A DNA stretch of 53,826 nucleotides. It comes from Bacteroidia bacterium. GTDB taxonomy: Bacteria; Bacteroidota; Bacteroidia; Bacteroidales; GWF2-35-48. Below are positions 31,101 to 40,700 of this stretch, in pieces. The stretch lies in assembly GCA_016212695.1 (NCBI GenBank), contig JACREX010000079.1, positions 1-53,826 on the forward strand. Reading direction: 5' to 3'. The position numbers and the translations under genes were made by a program. Each line of letters starts with the position of its first letter. Position 1 is the stretch's first letter. The notes under the pieces are model-generated. The model made no database searches. It was not told the origin of the DNA and saw nothing but the letters and a program-made list of their open reading frames with translations.

Positions 31101-33163
31101 GGCGTTACTGCTGCATCAGGAGTGAGATATACATGAACAGTATCATTCAGAAGAATGCCGCTGCATCCGGTGGAATCATTAATACTGATGAGAATGTAGT
31201 TAATAGTATCGGTTGGCGTTACTGAAAAAACATAAGGCGTAGTGACGATATTATTCACAGTAGTATCATGAACACCATTATTGTAAACCAATGTCCAGGG
31301 ATGTTTCCCGGTAAGGTTCACGGAAACATTAGCCGTATTTCCAGTACAAAGCGGAGCGCTGGCGGTGAGACTGGCTGTCGGATGTTGATAAACCGTTGCA
31401 GTAAATGAACCCACACTTCCGATATCATTCGCATCTGTAATGCTGACCAGGGAGTAAGTGGTAGTAACACCGGGAGAAACATTAAATGTATAAGGAGTAG
31501 TATTAATTCCTGAAATCGTGTGATTTGTGCTTCCATCAGAATACACAATAGTCCATGGCGCTTCTCCTGTCAAATCCACGGTTAAGCTGGTATTGGCCTC
31601 CAGACACTGAGACTGAGCGCTGCTGATGTTGGCAGTCGGCACTTTATAAACTTTGAAATCATCAATATAAAGATTATACATATCTATAGCGCTATAGCAA
31701 TCGAAACCCAAATAATATACGCCGGATGAAGATACTGTGAATGGAGTTAAAGATGTACTAAATGTTGTATTAGTAAGATTAGAGTAATTCACAATTTGTG
31801 TTGTCATGGCTGAAGATGTCTGCGAAGTGCCAATCATTACCTTTAAATTTTCAGGATATGTTGCGGATTGAACCTTATATAAGAATCTCACTTTATAATT
31901 TACCCCGGCATCAAGGTATAAACATCTCGATAATAACCAATCGTTTGCCGCACTGCTCGAATTATAAGAATATTCATAAGCCGGAGTACTGTTATATCCC
32001 GACGTATTATTAACATACCAGGTTTTTCCATCGGCATTGACATCCTCGATTTTCCAGGCTTCACGTTCTGCCACAGAATTGAAACCTGTATAATAAGAAA
32101 TCGTTTCAGGAATTGTTTTTCGTGCAGTATCGGTCTTTTGATCATCATATGCATTAGCATCTCCGGGAACGCCGCTTACTGAAACATTAATAATGTAATC
32201 GCCCGGAACAGGAGTATGCACTTTATGAATAAATGTATAAGACAACGATGAATCGGGCAAAATGGAAGATGTAATATTTTCTGTAACAGGGGAACCCCCG
32301 TTTACCGTGTAATTGACTTGAAAATTACTGATAGCTCCTGCACCGTAATTTTTAATGGTGGTAATAACCGGAAAACTATCCAACTCGCATGTCGGCTGGG
32401 GCAGGGTTAAAGAAGCAATGGCTGCATCTACGGGTAAGACTTCATAAATAGAAATATCATCAATATAAAGTGAATCCATATTTGCAGCGCTGTAAGCATA
32501 AAAGCCCATATTATAGACTCCGGATGCTGAGACTGTAAAATTAGTAGAAGAACACAGATACGACTGGTTTGATATTGTACCCAGGTCAGTAACTAAGTTT
32601 GTTAAGGAACCAGCCTGTGGCGATGTACCGCAATACACCTTTAATTTCTCGGGCCAACTGGAAGATTTTACCCTGTACCAAAACTTAAGTTTGTAAGTAG
32701 AACCTGCATTAAAATTTATACAGGGAGTGACATACAAATCATTGGCCGTATTTGTAGCATGATACGGATATGCGGCGGTACGAAAACTTGAATGCGAGCA
32801 GGAAGAATTCGAGATAACATTCCATTTTTTTCCATCTCCATTCGCATCAATAACAGTCCATCCGGAAACATCTTCGCTTGCTTCAAAACCCATGGTATAA
32901 GGAGTATTTTGGGGATTAATCTGTGTTATATTTATATGAGCCGTGTCGTTGATAAAATTTGTTTCATTCGAGAGCTGCGTGTATGCTGTAACATTATAAA
33001 TTCCAGGAACAGAAAAATCAGCAGTTGCAGTAAACATATAATTAGCGGTTGCTCCTGCAGCCAACGTTCCTGAATAGGTTTCAGTGGCAATAACAGAACC
33101 GTTCACTTTAAAGCTAAGCGGAATTGAAGAAATGGTTTGTGTTCCGAAATTTTTTATCACCAC
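28187..33163 (-). CDS. Large multi-Ig/PKD-like adhesin with T9SS C-terminal sorting domain (3' part of a longer frame)
   Basis: Repeated 'SICSG...V.SNVPGAQFSWTVNQTGISGATPATGDTIAQVLT' modules; C-terminus 'AYISPNPMKDKCRIVFSDKGIKAYTLTLYDITGKKVRLSENISSGEFYLERGALSSGIYTLEIKCDKIFRKKLVVE'. Confidence 0.85.
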   Translation of the reverse strand: MVIKNFGTQTISSIPLSFKVNGSVIATETYSGTLAAGATANYMFTATADFSVPGIYNVTAYTQLSNETNFINDTAHINITQINPQNTPYTMGFEASEDVSGWTVIDANGDGKKWNVISNSSCSHSSFRTAAYPYHATNTANDLYVTPCINFNAGSTYKLKFWYRVKSSSWPEKLKVYCGTSPQAGSLTNLVTDLGTISNQSYLCSSTNFTVSASGVYNMGFYAYSAANMDSLYIDDISIYEVLPVDAAIASLTLPQPTCELDSFPVITTIKNYGAGAISNFQVNYTVNGGSPVTENITSSILPDSSLSYTFIHKVHTPVPGDYIINVSVSGVPGDANAYDDQKTDTARKTIPETISYYTGFNSVAEREAWKIEDVNADGKTWYVNNTSGYNSTPAYEYSYNSSSAANDWLLSRCLYLDAGVNYKVRFLYKVQSATYPENLKVMIGTSQTSSAMTTQIVNYSNLTNTTFSTSLTPFTVSSSGVYYLGFDCYSAIDMYNLYIDDFKVYKVPTANISSAQSQCLEANTSLTVDLTGEAPWTIVYSDGSTNHTISGINTTPYTFNVSPGVTTTYSLVSITDANDIGSVGSFTATVYQHPTASLTASAPLCTGNTANVSVNLTGKHPWTLVYNNGVHDTTVNNIVTTPYVFSVTPTDTINYILISINDSTGCSGILLNDTVHVYLTPDAAVTPSSQVFCSGFSTGFVLSSNTAGTQFNWTVTQSGAAGATASTALSGDTIAQVLSATGTSAGTVNYTIIPSTGFCTGSTLSTIVTVHPPLSVSATPPSHAICSGSDVNFVLNTNIPGSAISWLVDQTDVNGAAQGTGDTINQTLTTTGFTDGTADYTITVSYPNCHDSTIHAVAVVHPIPDVAAVPPLQDICSGFAPAVALSSNVAGAQFSWTVNQTGISGATPATGDTIAQVLTVTGTSTGTAQYTITPATAFCTGSQISATVTVYPQLTVTSTPTSQAICSGAATNIALNANIPGSSITWTVVQTNVNGASADSGDTINQVLNNPGSVDGSVNYTITVSHPACNNTTVHSIITVYPIPNASATPPSQSICTFSTATIGLSSNVNGAQFSWTAAYAPVITGAANGTGSVISQSLYNTGNNPEDVTYTIIPGYHNCFGTPITAIITVNPYPVVSANPTNSSICSGETTNISLTSSISYTSYTWTALSPAQITGAADGSGSIIFQTLTNSDIAPHQVTYHVIPSASGCTGSAVNISVEVKPKPEATIAAASDTVFCMGGSVILTANAGSGLTYQWQKNENNIYNATGSSYTAAANGSYNALVTNNYNCTSHSNNISVTINANPAPVIHSDGYLTACVPDTVILSTTFQFIEYLWSNGDTVSQTGVTTAGNYSVTVTDVNGCTGNSQITLNEISIAAPDICIALVDSTINKNIIVWEKEQTGVIEFYKIYKESNGGIYNPIGMVPYDSLSLFVDALSLPDQNYSRYKLAKIDTCGNETGMSARHRTLHLSVMPATGGYNLLWPDNYEGFTFNFYRIYKWQASSGWVELAVVPGTVNFYTDTALTPGITRYMIAAIKPGGNCIPTAMFKTMSSPFTQSLSNTVEVVISNSDLYGSEDLPLAYISPNPMKDKCRIVFSDKGIKAYTLTLYDITGKKVRLSENISSGEFYLERGALSSGIYTLEIKCDKIFRKKLVVE

Positions 33164-33331
33164 GCCGATATGTTCTGCAGAAGTGAAAGAACAAGAAGAT
33201 GTCGGACTTGGTTGGAAGAAACCGGATATTCCGGCATCAAAAGGTGGCTGTACATAATAATATTTATTATTATTTACCGTCGGATTCGCGCATAAATCAG
33301 AAACCTGTCCTGCCAGGTGCAGTGTGTATAT

Positions 33332-34507
33332 TCACCCGGAAGTCATTGCCGGCGATACGATGATGGTAAATGTTTTTCCCATTTCACAACCTGAACCGGT
33401 AAGATTTGTAATTGAGTAAGTACCGCCCGGCCCGGAAAAAGTGAAATCGCTTGCCGAAACGCTGGAAATATAAACAGGTTTATTCAAATTAAACGTGAGC
33501 GTGGTTGAATTAAAAGCAACTGTAGTTGTATCTGCAACAAGCGCCGGTGATGAGACATCTATCCCGGCTGTGCCGCCTGTGAAACTTAAAGAAAAACCCG
33601 AACCGCCGCCGGAATAATTATCAATCAATAAAGCGTATCTTTGCCCTGCCGTAACTGCAACAGGGCTGCACCACGCACTGCCGGAACCGCCTTCAGACGG
33701 ATTTACTCCTGAAGAATTACAACCTGTGTTTCCTGCTGTGGCGGAATAATTGCATCTCACAGGAGCCAGGCCGGTAAAAATATCTTCGCAGGTATTGTTA
33801 GATAGATTATACAATGCCCAGTCATAGTCATCCGCAGTATTTACCGAAAACCATAAATTACCCGAAGCGCCTACTGTGAAAGTGAACCATTTTGAATAGT
33901 GTTCTCCTGTTAAAAGACATACCCAGCTTGTAGTTGTTGCAAGTTCGTTGATATTACCGCCGCTGGTATAAGGCTGGGTTGTAGAATATGTGGCTGTGCA
34001 AAGCGGAACAGAACCGAAACAGTCGCCGAGTGTTGGTTCAGCTACCCGGATTCCGAAAGTTCCGTAATTACCGCTTCCGACTCCCCATACTCTAATGTAA
34101 ACAGTATTACCGGCTGTAAGCCCGGCCTGATTAATTACCGGCATGGTTGCCGAGCAGTAATTGTCGCTACAGTTGATTAATGTTAAAGGGCCGGAGCAGG
34201 ATGTGGCAGAATAAAGAGCCATACCGGCATCGGTAAGCGTTCCTGCCTGCAGGTCAATTACAATATTTCCGTTTGAAGGGACTACTACAGAATACCAGAC
34301 ATCGCCGTTTATATAATTCCCGCAATCCGGCGCAGGGATTCCGGCAGTAGCCGTTGCCCCAACATTTGTTGTGCTCAGATATGTTGTCGTATTAACGGTC
34401 AGCGATACGGCGCCACAGACATTATCATTAGCGGGCTGGGCAAATACATCAGTTATACAGCCTAATAAAAACAAACCGGTTGTAAAAGAGAGAATAAATT
34501 TTTTCAT
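33332..34507 (-). CDS. N-terminal part of the same large adhesin, ended by an in-frame TGA
   Basis: MKKFILSFTTGLFLLGCITDVFAQPANDNVCGAVSLTV...; ends ...KTFTIIVSPAMTSG*; the same frame reopens immediately as IYTLHLAGQVSDLCANPTVNNNKYYYVQPPFDAGISGFFQ... Confidence 0.85.
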   Translation of the reverse strand: MKKFILSFTTGLFLLGCITDVFAQPANDNVCGAVSLTVNTTTYLSTTNVGATATAGIPAPDCGNYINGDVWYSVVVPSNGNIVIDLQAGTLTDAGMALYSATSCSGPLTLINCSDNYCSATMPVINQAGLTAGNTVYIRVWGVGSGNYGTFGIRVAEPTLGDCFGSVPLCTATYSTTQPYTSGGNINELATTTSWVCLLTGEHYSKWFTFTVGASGNLWFSVNTADDYDWALYNLSNNTCEDIFTGLAPVRCNYSATAGNTGCNSSGVNPSEGGSGSAWCSPVAVTAGQRYALLIDNYSGGGSGFSLSFTGGTAGIDVSSPALVADTTTVAFNSTTLTFNLNKPVYISSVSASDFTFSGPGGTYSITNLTGSGCEMGKTFTIIVSPAMTSG

Positions 34508-34590
34508 GGTTAAATAATTTTAGATTTGGATATTTACAAAATTAAACAACAATTTGTGGAATTATTAAATATTTGTTATACTCTGCGTGG

Positions 34591-34627
34591 GCGTGAGCCA
34601 CGTTGTGGCAACGCCACTCATCGTGGG
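34591..34627 (-). repeat. 37-bp dispersed repeat, copy 2 (inverted relative to 17359-17395)
   Basis: GCGTGAGCCACGTTGTGGCAACGCCACTCATCGTGGG; reverse complement matches copy 1 at 35/37 positions. Confidence 0.8.
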
Positions 34628-34809
34628 ATACTTACCTACCGTAGGCAGGAAATTATACATAGTAAAGTAGGCAGTCGCAGTAGGCGGCAGCAGGCGAATA
34701 ACTGCTTACTGCCACTGCTAACTGCTACTTGTAGAAATGTACGAATAGTTCGGCTTTGCTCACCATAGGTTTATCCCGTTTTATGTATAGCATTTATTAG
34801 CAGGCTATT

Positions 34810-37680
34810 TTATTTTTTCACCATCCCGATAAATACTTTTATACTTTGAATTTCGTATCTCAACTGGGTGTTATCATTTTTCAACAACGTGTTATCGGAT
34901 TTTAATAATGAATTTTCTTTTTGAAGTGTATCCATTTGCTTTTGCTGTTCTTTTATTGCTTCAACTAAAATTGGGGTAAGGCGAGGATAATCAACGGATT
35001 TATAACCGGAATTATCGGTAATTACTACTTCAGGATAAACTTTTTCAATGTCCTGCGCAATGAATCCTATTTGTTTTTCATTTGAAAAACCATTATCAGG
35101 AAATTCTTCTGTTTTCCAATAATAGTTTACTCCTTGCAATTGTAATATATATGACAATGAATTTTCAAGATGAGTGATATTCTTTTTATATCGTTTATCA
35201 GAGCAAGCGCCTATAATTCCGGTATAGCAGATATTACCATTTACTGTAAGTTTTTGGGTTGGTGGTGTTATTGTACCAATTCCTACATTTCCGTTTTTGA
35301 GAACAACTAAAGCATTATGACGGTTAACTATAAAACCATCACCTATAGGCGCGATGTTTCCACTATTGCCATTACCTATGATAAAAATCGGATCAGTATC
35401 AACCCAAGTAGTTGCATCACCAAACGAGATATTTTGCTGACCAACAACAAAGCAGCCATAAGAAGTCGAAGATATATTATGACCTATTGCGGTAGAATAA
35501 TTACCAGATGCGAAACAACTGTAACCAATTGCATTTGCACCAATACCTGTGGCATTGCAGGAATAACCCATTGCAATAGAATTGGAATTTGCTGCATAAT
35601 TACTGATTCCTACAGAAACAGCGCCATCTGCAGTAGATTGTGAACCCTGGCCAAATGCTAAAGAAGAATTTCCGCTAGCCAGGGTAGTAGTAGTAGCAGA
35701 TATAAGCGTGCCTGTAGTGTCGGTAAAAACCACACCATTCCCTAAAGAGCCAAACGCAAAACATCCAGGCCCTTGAGCAGATGCACCAGTACCAAAGGCA
35801 TAGCTTGCTGTTCCCTGAGCTGTTGCCCCGGCCCCGAAAGCATATGCATATTGTTGCGTTGCCTGCGCCTGGCTCCCGAGAGCATAACTTTCATCTCCGG
35901 TTGCCTTTGAATTTTTACCAAAAGCATAGCAGTTTGAAGCCGATGGACTGCCTGCTGTAACACTATCGCCAAATGCAAATGAATTATCACTGTTGGCATG
36001 GGCATATATTCCGATAGCAGTGGAATAATTTCCCAGCGCAGTAGCCTGGTAACCCAATGCCTGCGAGCAGTTGCCTTTTGCTTTTGAATTATACCCGGTA
36101 GCCATTGAATTTGTGCCAATACTATCTGGACTCTCTACCAAAACACGGCCTGTAAGAAATGCTTCTTTTTTGGGATACCACAGAATCCGCGCTCCGCTTA
36201 CCGTATCAAGTGAACCTGCAGAAGAAATTTTAAAATAATTGTCTGCATCAAGGCTTTTGGAAGAACCCCGGCCGCTCACTGCAAAGCAGCCCTTGTTCTG
36301 TGATTTATTGCTGCTCGAATCTTTTACATACACATGCGCGCCATCAGGCCATACAACAAATACGGTTTTGCCGTTTTTGTCCTGAACTTCAAACAAGGGT
36401 ACTGTGTCTGATGAAAGAGAGTCGCCTTTTATTATAAAGCGCCCTAATGGATTTGAGTTGCCTAACCCGATATAATTTCCATTCTGGTATAACAGGGAAT
36501 TTCCTAATGAATTTGGTGTAATAAATTTTGGTATATAATTGGCATTACCATTTGAAGAGCCGATTGCAGGCGATTGCCATGAGCAAACCCCATTGGTATC
36601 GGAGGTAAGAATTTTACCTGCGCTTTCGCTGTCGTCGGTGATTCGTAAGGTACCATTCAGATGCAATGAAGTAGTCGGGTTTGATGTTCCTATTCCAAGT
36701 CGTGAATTGGCATTATCCCAGAACAAATTAGTATTGCCTCCGAATATTCCATTATTGTTGAATTGTATATTTCCATTTGATCCGCCTGCCATATAATCTG
36801 AATGCGTGTGATCGCCTTCTGCTATCATACCGGCGCTTGTTCCAAACACAGCGTCGAAAACGCTGCCTGTCAGCGATAATCCTGCTCCTGCAGAATAGGT
36901 TGTGTTATTATCTGTGCTAAAAATGGTGAAATCCGGATAAGTACCCGTAACCGTTGTGGCACCTGTGCCGTTTAAAGTAACCACTTTATCAGGAGCAGTA
37001 TTATATAATGTATCATTTGAAATATCTATTCCGTTTCCTGCATGGTAAATTGTATTATTATCGATTGAATTAATCGTGAAATCCGGATATGTACCCGTTA
37101 CTGTTGTTGCGCCCATTCCGGTTAAAGTAATGGTTTGATCGGGGTTTGTGTTAAAAATGGTAAAATCAGGATACGGGCCCGTGATGGATATTCCGCTGCC
37201 ATTAGTTAATGTTACCAACTGGTTTGGCGATGTGTTTTTTATCGTATCGTTCAAAATGCTTATTCCATTTCCCGCTTTGTAATTGCCGGGCGAATACAGC
37301 GCATATGGAACAGAAAGCAACTGGTTTGTGCCCATTACCGTGTAATTATTCCCAGCGTTAATATCTAATTCAACTTTGATGTAATAGGTATTGTTTCCCC
37401 AGTCTATCGTAGAAAAATTACCGGACGGATTTGTTCCATTACCGATTTCGAGGTTTACCAAACCAAACGGGTTGGTGGTTGCAGAATGCTCTTCTGAATA
37501 AACAGATAAGCCTGTGGAACTGCCCTGCAGAATGTTTATCCTGAAACTCACATTCTGGTTTGGAATAACAGTACCGCTACTGTTACGCACTACAGCCTGG
37601 TAACTGAAGGCATTGGGCGATTGTGCAAATATTGTAGCACTAATCAGCATACTGATAAAAATAACTAAACACTTTTTCAT
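34810..37680 (-). CDS. YadA-head surface protein with C-terminal Peptidase_S74 intramolecular chaperone domain
   Basis: 'SPNAFSYQAVVRNSSGTVIPNQNVSFRINILQGSS', YadA-head repeats, C-terminal 'GACSDKRYKKNITHLENSLSYILQLQGVNYYWK...IGFIAQDIEKVYPEVV'. Confidence 0.88.
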   Translation of the reverse strand: MKKCLVIFISMLISATIFAQSPNAFSYQAVVRNSSGTVIPNQNVSFRINILQGSSTGLSVYSEEHSATTNPFGLVNLEIGNGTNPSGNFSTIDWGNNTYYIKVELDINAGNNYTVMGTNQLLSVPYALYSPGNYKAGNGISILNDTIKNTSPNQLVTLTNGSGISITGPYPDFTIFNTNPDQTITLTGMGATTVTGTYPDFTINSIDNNTIYHAGNGIDISNDTLYNTAPDKVVTLNGTGATTVTGTYPDFTIFSTDNNTTYSAGAGLSLTGSVFDAVFGTSAGMIAEGDHTHSDYMAGGSNGNIQFNNNGIFGGNTNLFWDNANSRLGIGTSNPTTSLHLNGTLRITDDSESAGKILTSDTNGVCSWQSPAIGSSNGNANYIPKFITPNSLGNSLLYQNGNYIGLGNSNPLGRFIIKGDSLSSDTVPLFEVQDKNGKTVFVVWPDGAHVYVKDSSSNKSQNKGCFAVSGRGSSKSLDADNYFKISSAGSLDTVSGARILWYPKKEAFLTGRVLVESPDSIGTNSMATGYNSKAKGNCSQALGYQATALGNYSTAIGIYAHANSDNSFAFGDSVTAGSPSASNCYAFGKNSKATGDESYALGSQAQATQQYAYAFGAGATAQGTASYAFGTGASAQGPGCFAFGSLGNGVVFTDTTGTLISATTTTLASGNSSLAFGQGSQSTADGAVSVGISNYAANSNSIAMGYSCNATGIGANAIGYSCFASGNYSTAIGHNISSTSYGCFVVGQQNISFGDATTWVDTDPIFIIGNGNSGNIAPIGDGFIVNRHNALVVLKNGNVGIGTITPPTQKLTVNGNICYTGIIGACSDKRYKKNITHLENSLSYILQLQGVNYYWKTEEFPDNGFSNEKQIGFIAQDIEKVYPEVVITDNSGYKSVDYPRLTPILVEAIKEQQKQMDTLQKENSLLKSDNTLLKNDNTQLRYEIQSIKVFIGMVKK

Positions 37681-37706
37681 AATTCTAAATTTATTTGTTA
37701 ATATAT

Positions 37707-40700
37707 TTATTTGTTCGATGATGTTCCGATTAATAATTTAATATTTGCAATCTCTGCTTTTAATTTGTCAATTTCCTGAATTTTTAATTTTAATTGAATA
37801 TTTTCATTCTCAAGATCAGTAATTTTATTTTTAAATTTTTTGTTTTCTTTTATCAACTCCTGAATTGCAGCCAATCCCACTCCTGCAATATCGGCAGCAG
37901 ATAAATACTTTGCAACATCCTTGTTGTTGATATCTCCTGTGGCAAATGCTTCATAGAAATCTTCGGCAAAAGGCCAAATATGATATTCATTAGTTTCTTT
38001 ATAATACCAACCGTACAAATCCATATTTTCTATTTTTAAGAGGATATCCTGTTTGTCAAGTTCTTTAAATCGGTCTTTAAATTCTTTTGAAGAACCATTT
38101 GTCCAGGCGCCGCCGGCAGATAAATAAGCTCCATTTCCATTACCCGGTAAATTTCCAACATGGATAGGGTAAGAAACATTGGCTCTGTTAAATCCTGTAA
38201 AACCATTTTTTAAAACTGTCATTGCATTAGAACGGGATAAGGAGTTCAAACCGTTACCAACCACAAATAAAGGATCTGTGTTTACCCAATTTATAGTATC
38301 TCCTGAAAATATATTGTATTGACCAATAACAAAAGATCTGCAGGATTGCGCCATTACAGAAGTTCCTATGGCAATAGAAAAATCGCCGGCAGCGTACGTA
38401 TTATTAAAGACACCCGCAGCTCCGTCATGTATGGTATTCCCGATAGCAATGGAATTAGCGCCATGAGCAATGGCTCCGTGTCCAATAGCGATTGAAGCCG
38501 GGCCGCTAGCCTGTGTTGCCGAACCTAAATAACTATTAGTTTTAGTCACGGATGAAACAAAAATAGGATTGCCAATGGCAATGGAATTATCGCCTAAGGC
38601 AATACCCCCGTTTGCAGCAAATGAATGATTGCCCGAAGCCTGACTGAAATCGCCTGCAGCCATAGAATATTGCCCGGATGCAATATTATTGGTTCCTAAA
38701 CAAAAAGCGCCTGTTTGCATGGATTGAGAACCCTGGCCTATGGCAAAAGCATATTTTCCTAATGCTGCAGTGAAGGTAGTATTTGCGATTCCGGCTGCCG
38801 TGTCAATACCTGCCGAACCGAATGCAAAACTTCCTTCTCCTTGTGCAATAGCCCCTGCTCCAAGGGCAAAACTTGCATCGCCCTGAGCTGTAGCATTAGC
38901 TCCAAAAGCATATGAAGCTATTCCGAGAGCCTGTGGAGAATTACCAAATGCAAATGAATTCTCATTGTTTGCAACAGCATTTCTACCAATGGCCGTTGAA
39001 TAATTTCCCCGCGCTATGGTCTGGAAACCCAGAGCCTGCGACCAGTTGCCTTTTGCTTTGGATTTAAATCCTGTTGCCATTGAGTTTGCTCCTACGCTAT
39101 CAGGATGCTCTATTAACACGTTTCCTGTATAGAACGCTTCTTTTTTCGGGTACCAGAGAATGCGTGCGCCTCTTACCGTATCGGGCGAATTTGACGGCGA
39201 TATTTTGAAATAATTATTCACCCCGGCGCTTTTTGACGAACTTTTTCCGCTTACGGCAAAACTGCCACGGCTCTGCGATTTGGCGCTGCTTGTGTCTTCT
39301 ACATACACGTGAACTCCGGTTGGCCACACTACAAAAACGGTAATCCCGTCCTTATCCTTCACTTCAAATAAAGGCACTGTATCTGACGAAACAGAGTCGC
39401 CTTTTATTATAAAGCGTCCTAATGGATTCGAACTGCCTAATCCGATATAATTTCCATTCTGGTACAACAGGGAATTTCCTAAAGAATTTGAAGAAATAAA
39501 TTTGGGGATATAATTGGCATTACCGGTTGAAGAGCCGATTGCAGGGTTTACCCATATGGCATTACCCAAAGCATCGGATGTTAAAACTTTATCTGCCCCT
39601 TCGCTGTCGTCTGTGATTCGTAATGTGCCATTCAGATGTAATGCAGTAGTCGGGTTTGATATTCCTATTCCTAAGCGTGAATTGGCATTATCCCAATACA
39701 AATTCGTATTGCCTCCTAATATTCCATTATTATTGAATTGCACATTTCCGTTTATTCCGCCTGCAGTGTAATCTGAATGTGTATGATTACCTTCTGCTAT
39801 TATACCGGCGCTTGTTCCAAACACAGCGTTGAAAACGCTGCCTGTAAGCGATAATCCTGCTCCTGCAGAATACGTTGTGTTATTATCTGTGGAATTAATA
39901 GCGAAATTCGGATACGTACCTGTGACCGTTGTTGCGCCTGTGCCTGACAATGTTATTGTTTGATCGGGATTGGTATTGGTGATGGTAAAGTTTGGATATG
40001 TTCCCGTTACGGAAACTCCATTCCCATTGGTTAAAACCACCGTTTGGTCCGGTGCGGTATTGATAATCTGGTTAGACCCGTTAATGTTGATACCTGTGCC
40101 GGCAGAATAGGCGGTGTTGTTATCTGTTGAATTAATAGTGAAATTCGGATAAGTACCCGTAACCGTTGTTGCGCCTGTACCTGACAAAGTAATGCTCTGA
40201 TCGGGCGTTGTATTTGTGATCGTTCCTCCCGAAATATTAATTCCCGTTCCTGCATTATAGGTTGTGTTACTATCTGTAGAATGAATAGTGAAATTCGGAT
40301 AAGTACCAGTAACCGTTGTTGCGCCAATACCGTTTAAAGTAATCGTCTGATCAGGATTTGTATTGGTAATGGTAAAATCAGGATATGTTCCCGTGATGGA
40401 TATTCCGCTGCCATCAGTTAAAGTAACAAGTTGGTTTGGCGAAGTGTTTTTAATCGTGTCATTCGAAATGCTTATCCCGTTTCCCGCTTTGTAATTGCCC
40501 GGCGAATACAGCGCATACGGCACGGAAAGCAACTGGTTTGTGCCCATTACCGTGTAATTATTCCCAGCGTTAATATCTAATTCAACTTTGATGTAATAGG
40601 TATTGTTTCCCCAGTCTATCGTAGAAAAATTACCGGACGAATTTGTTCCATTACCGATTTCGAGGTTCACCAAACCAAACGGGTTGGTGGTTGCAGAATG

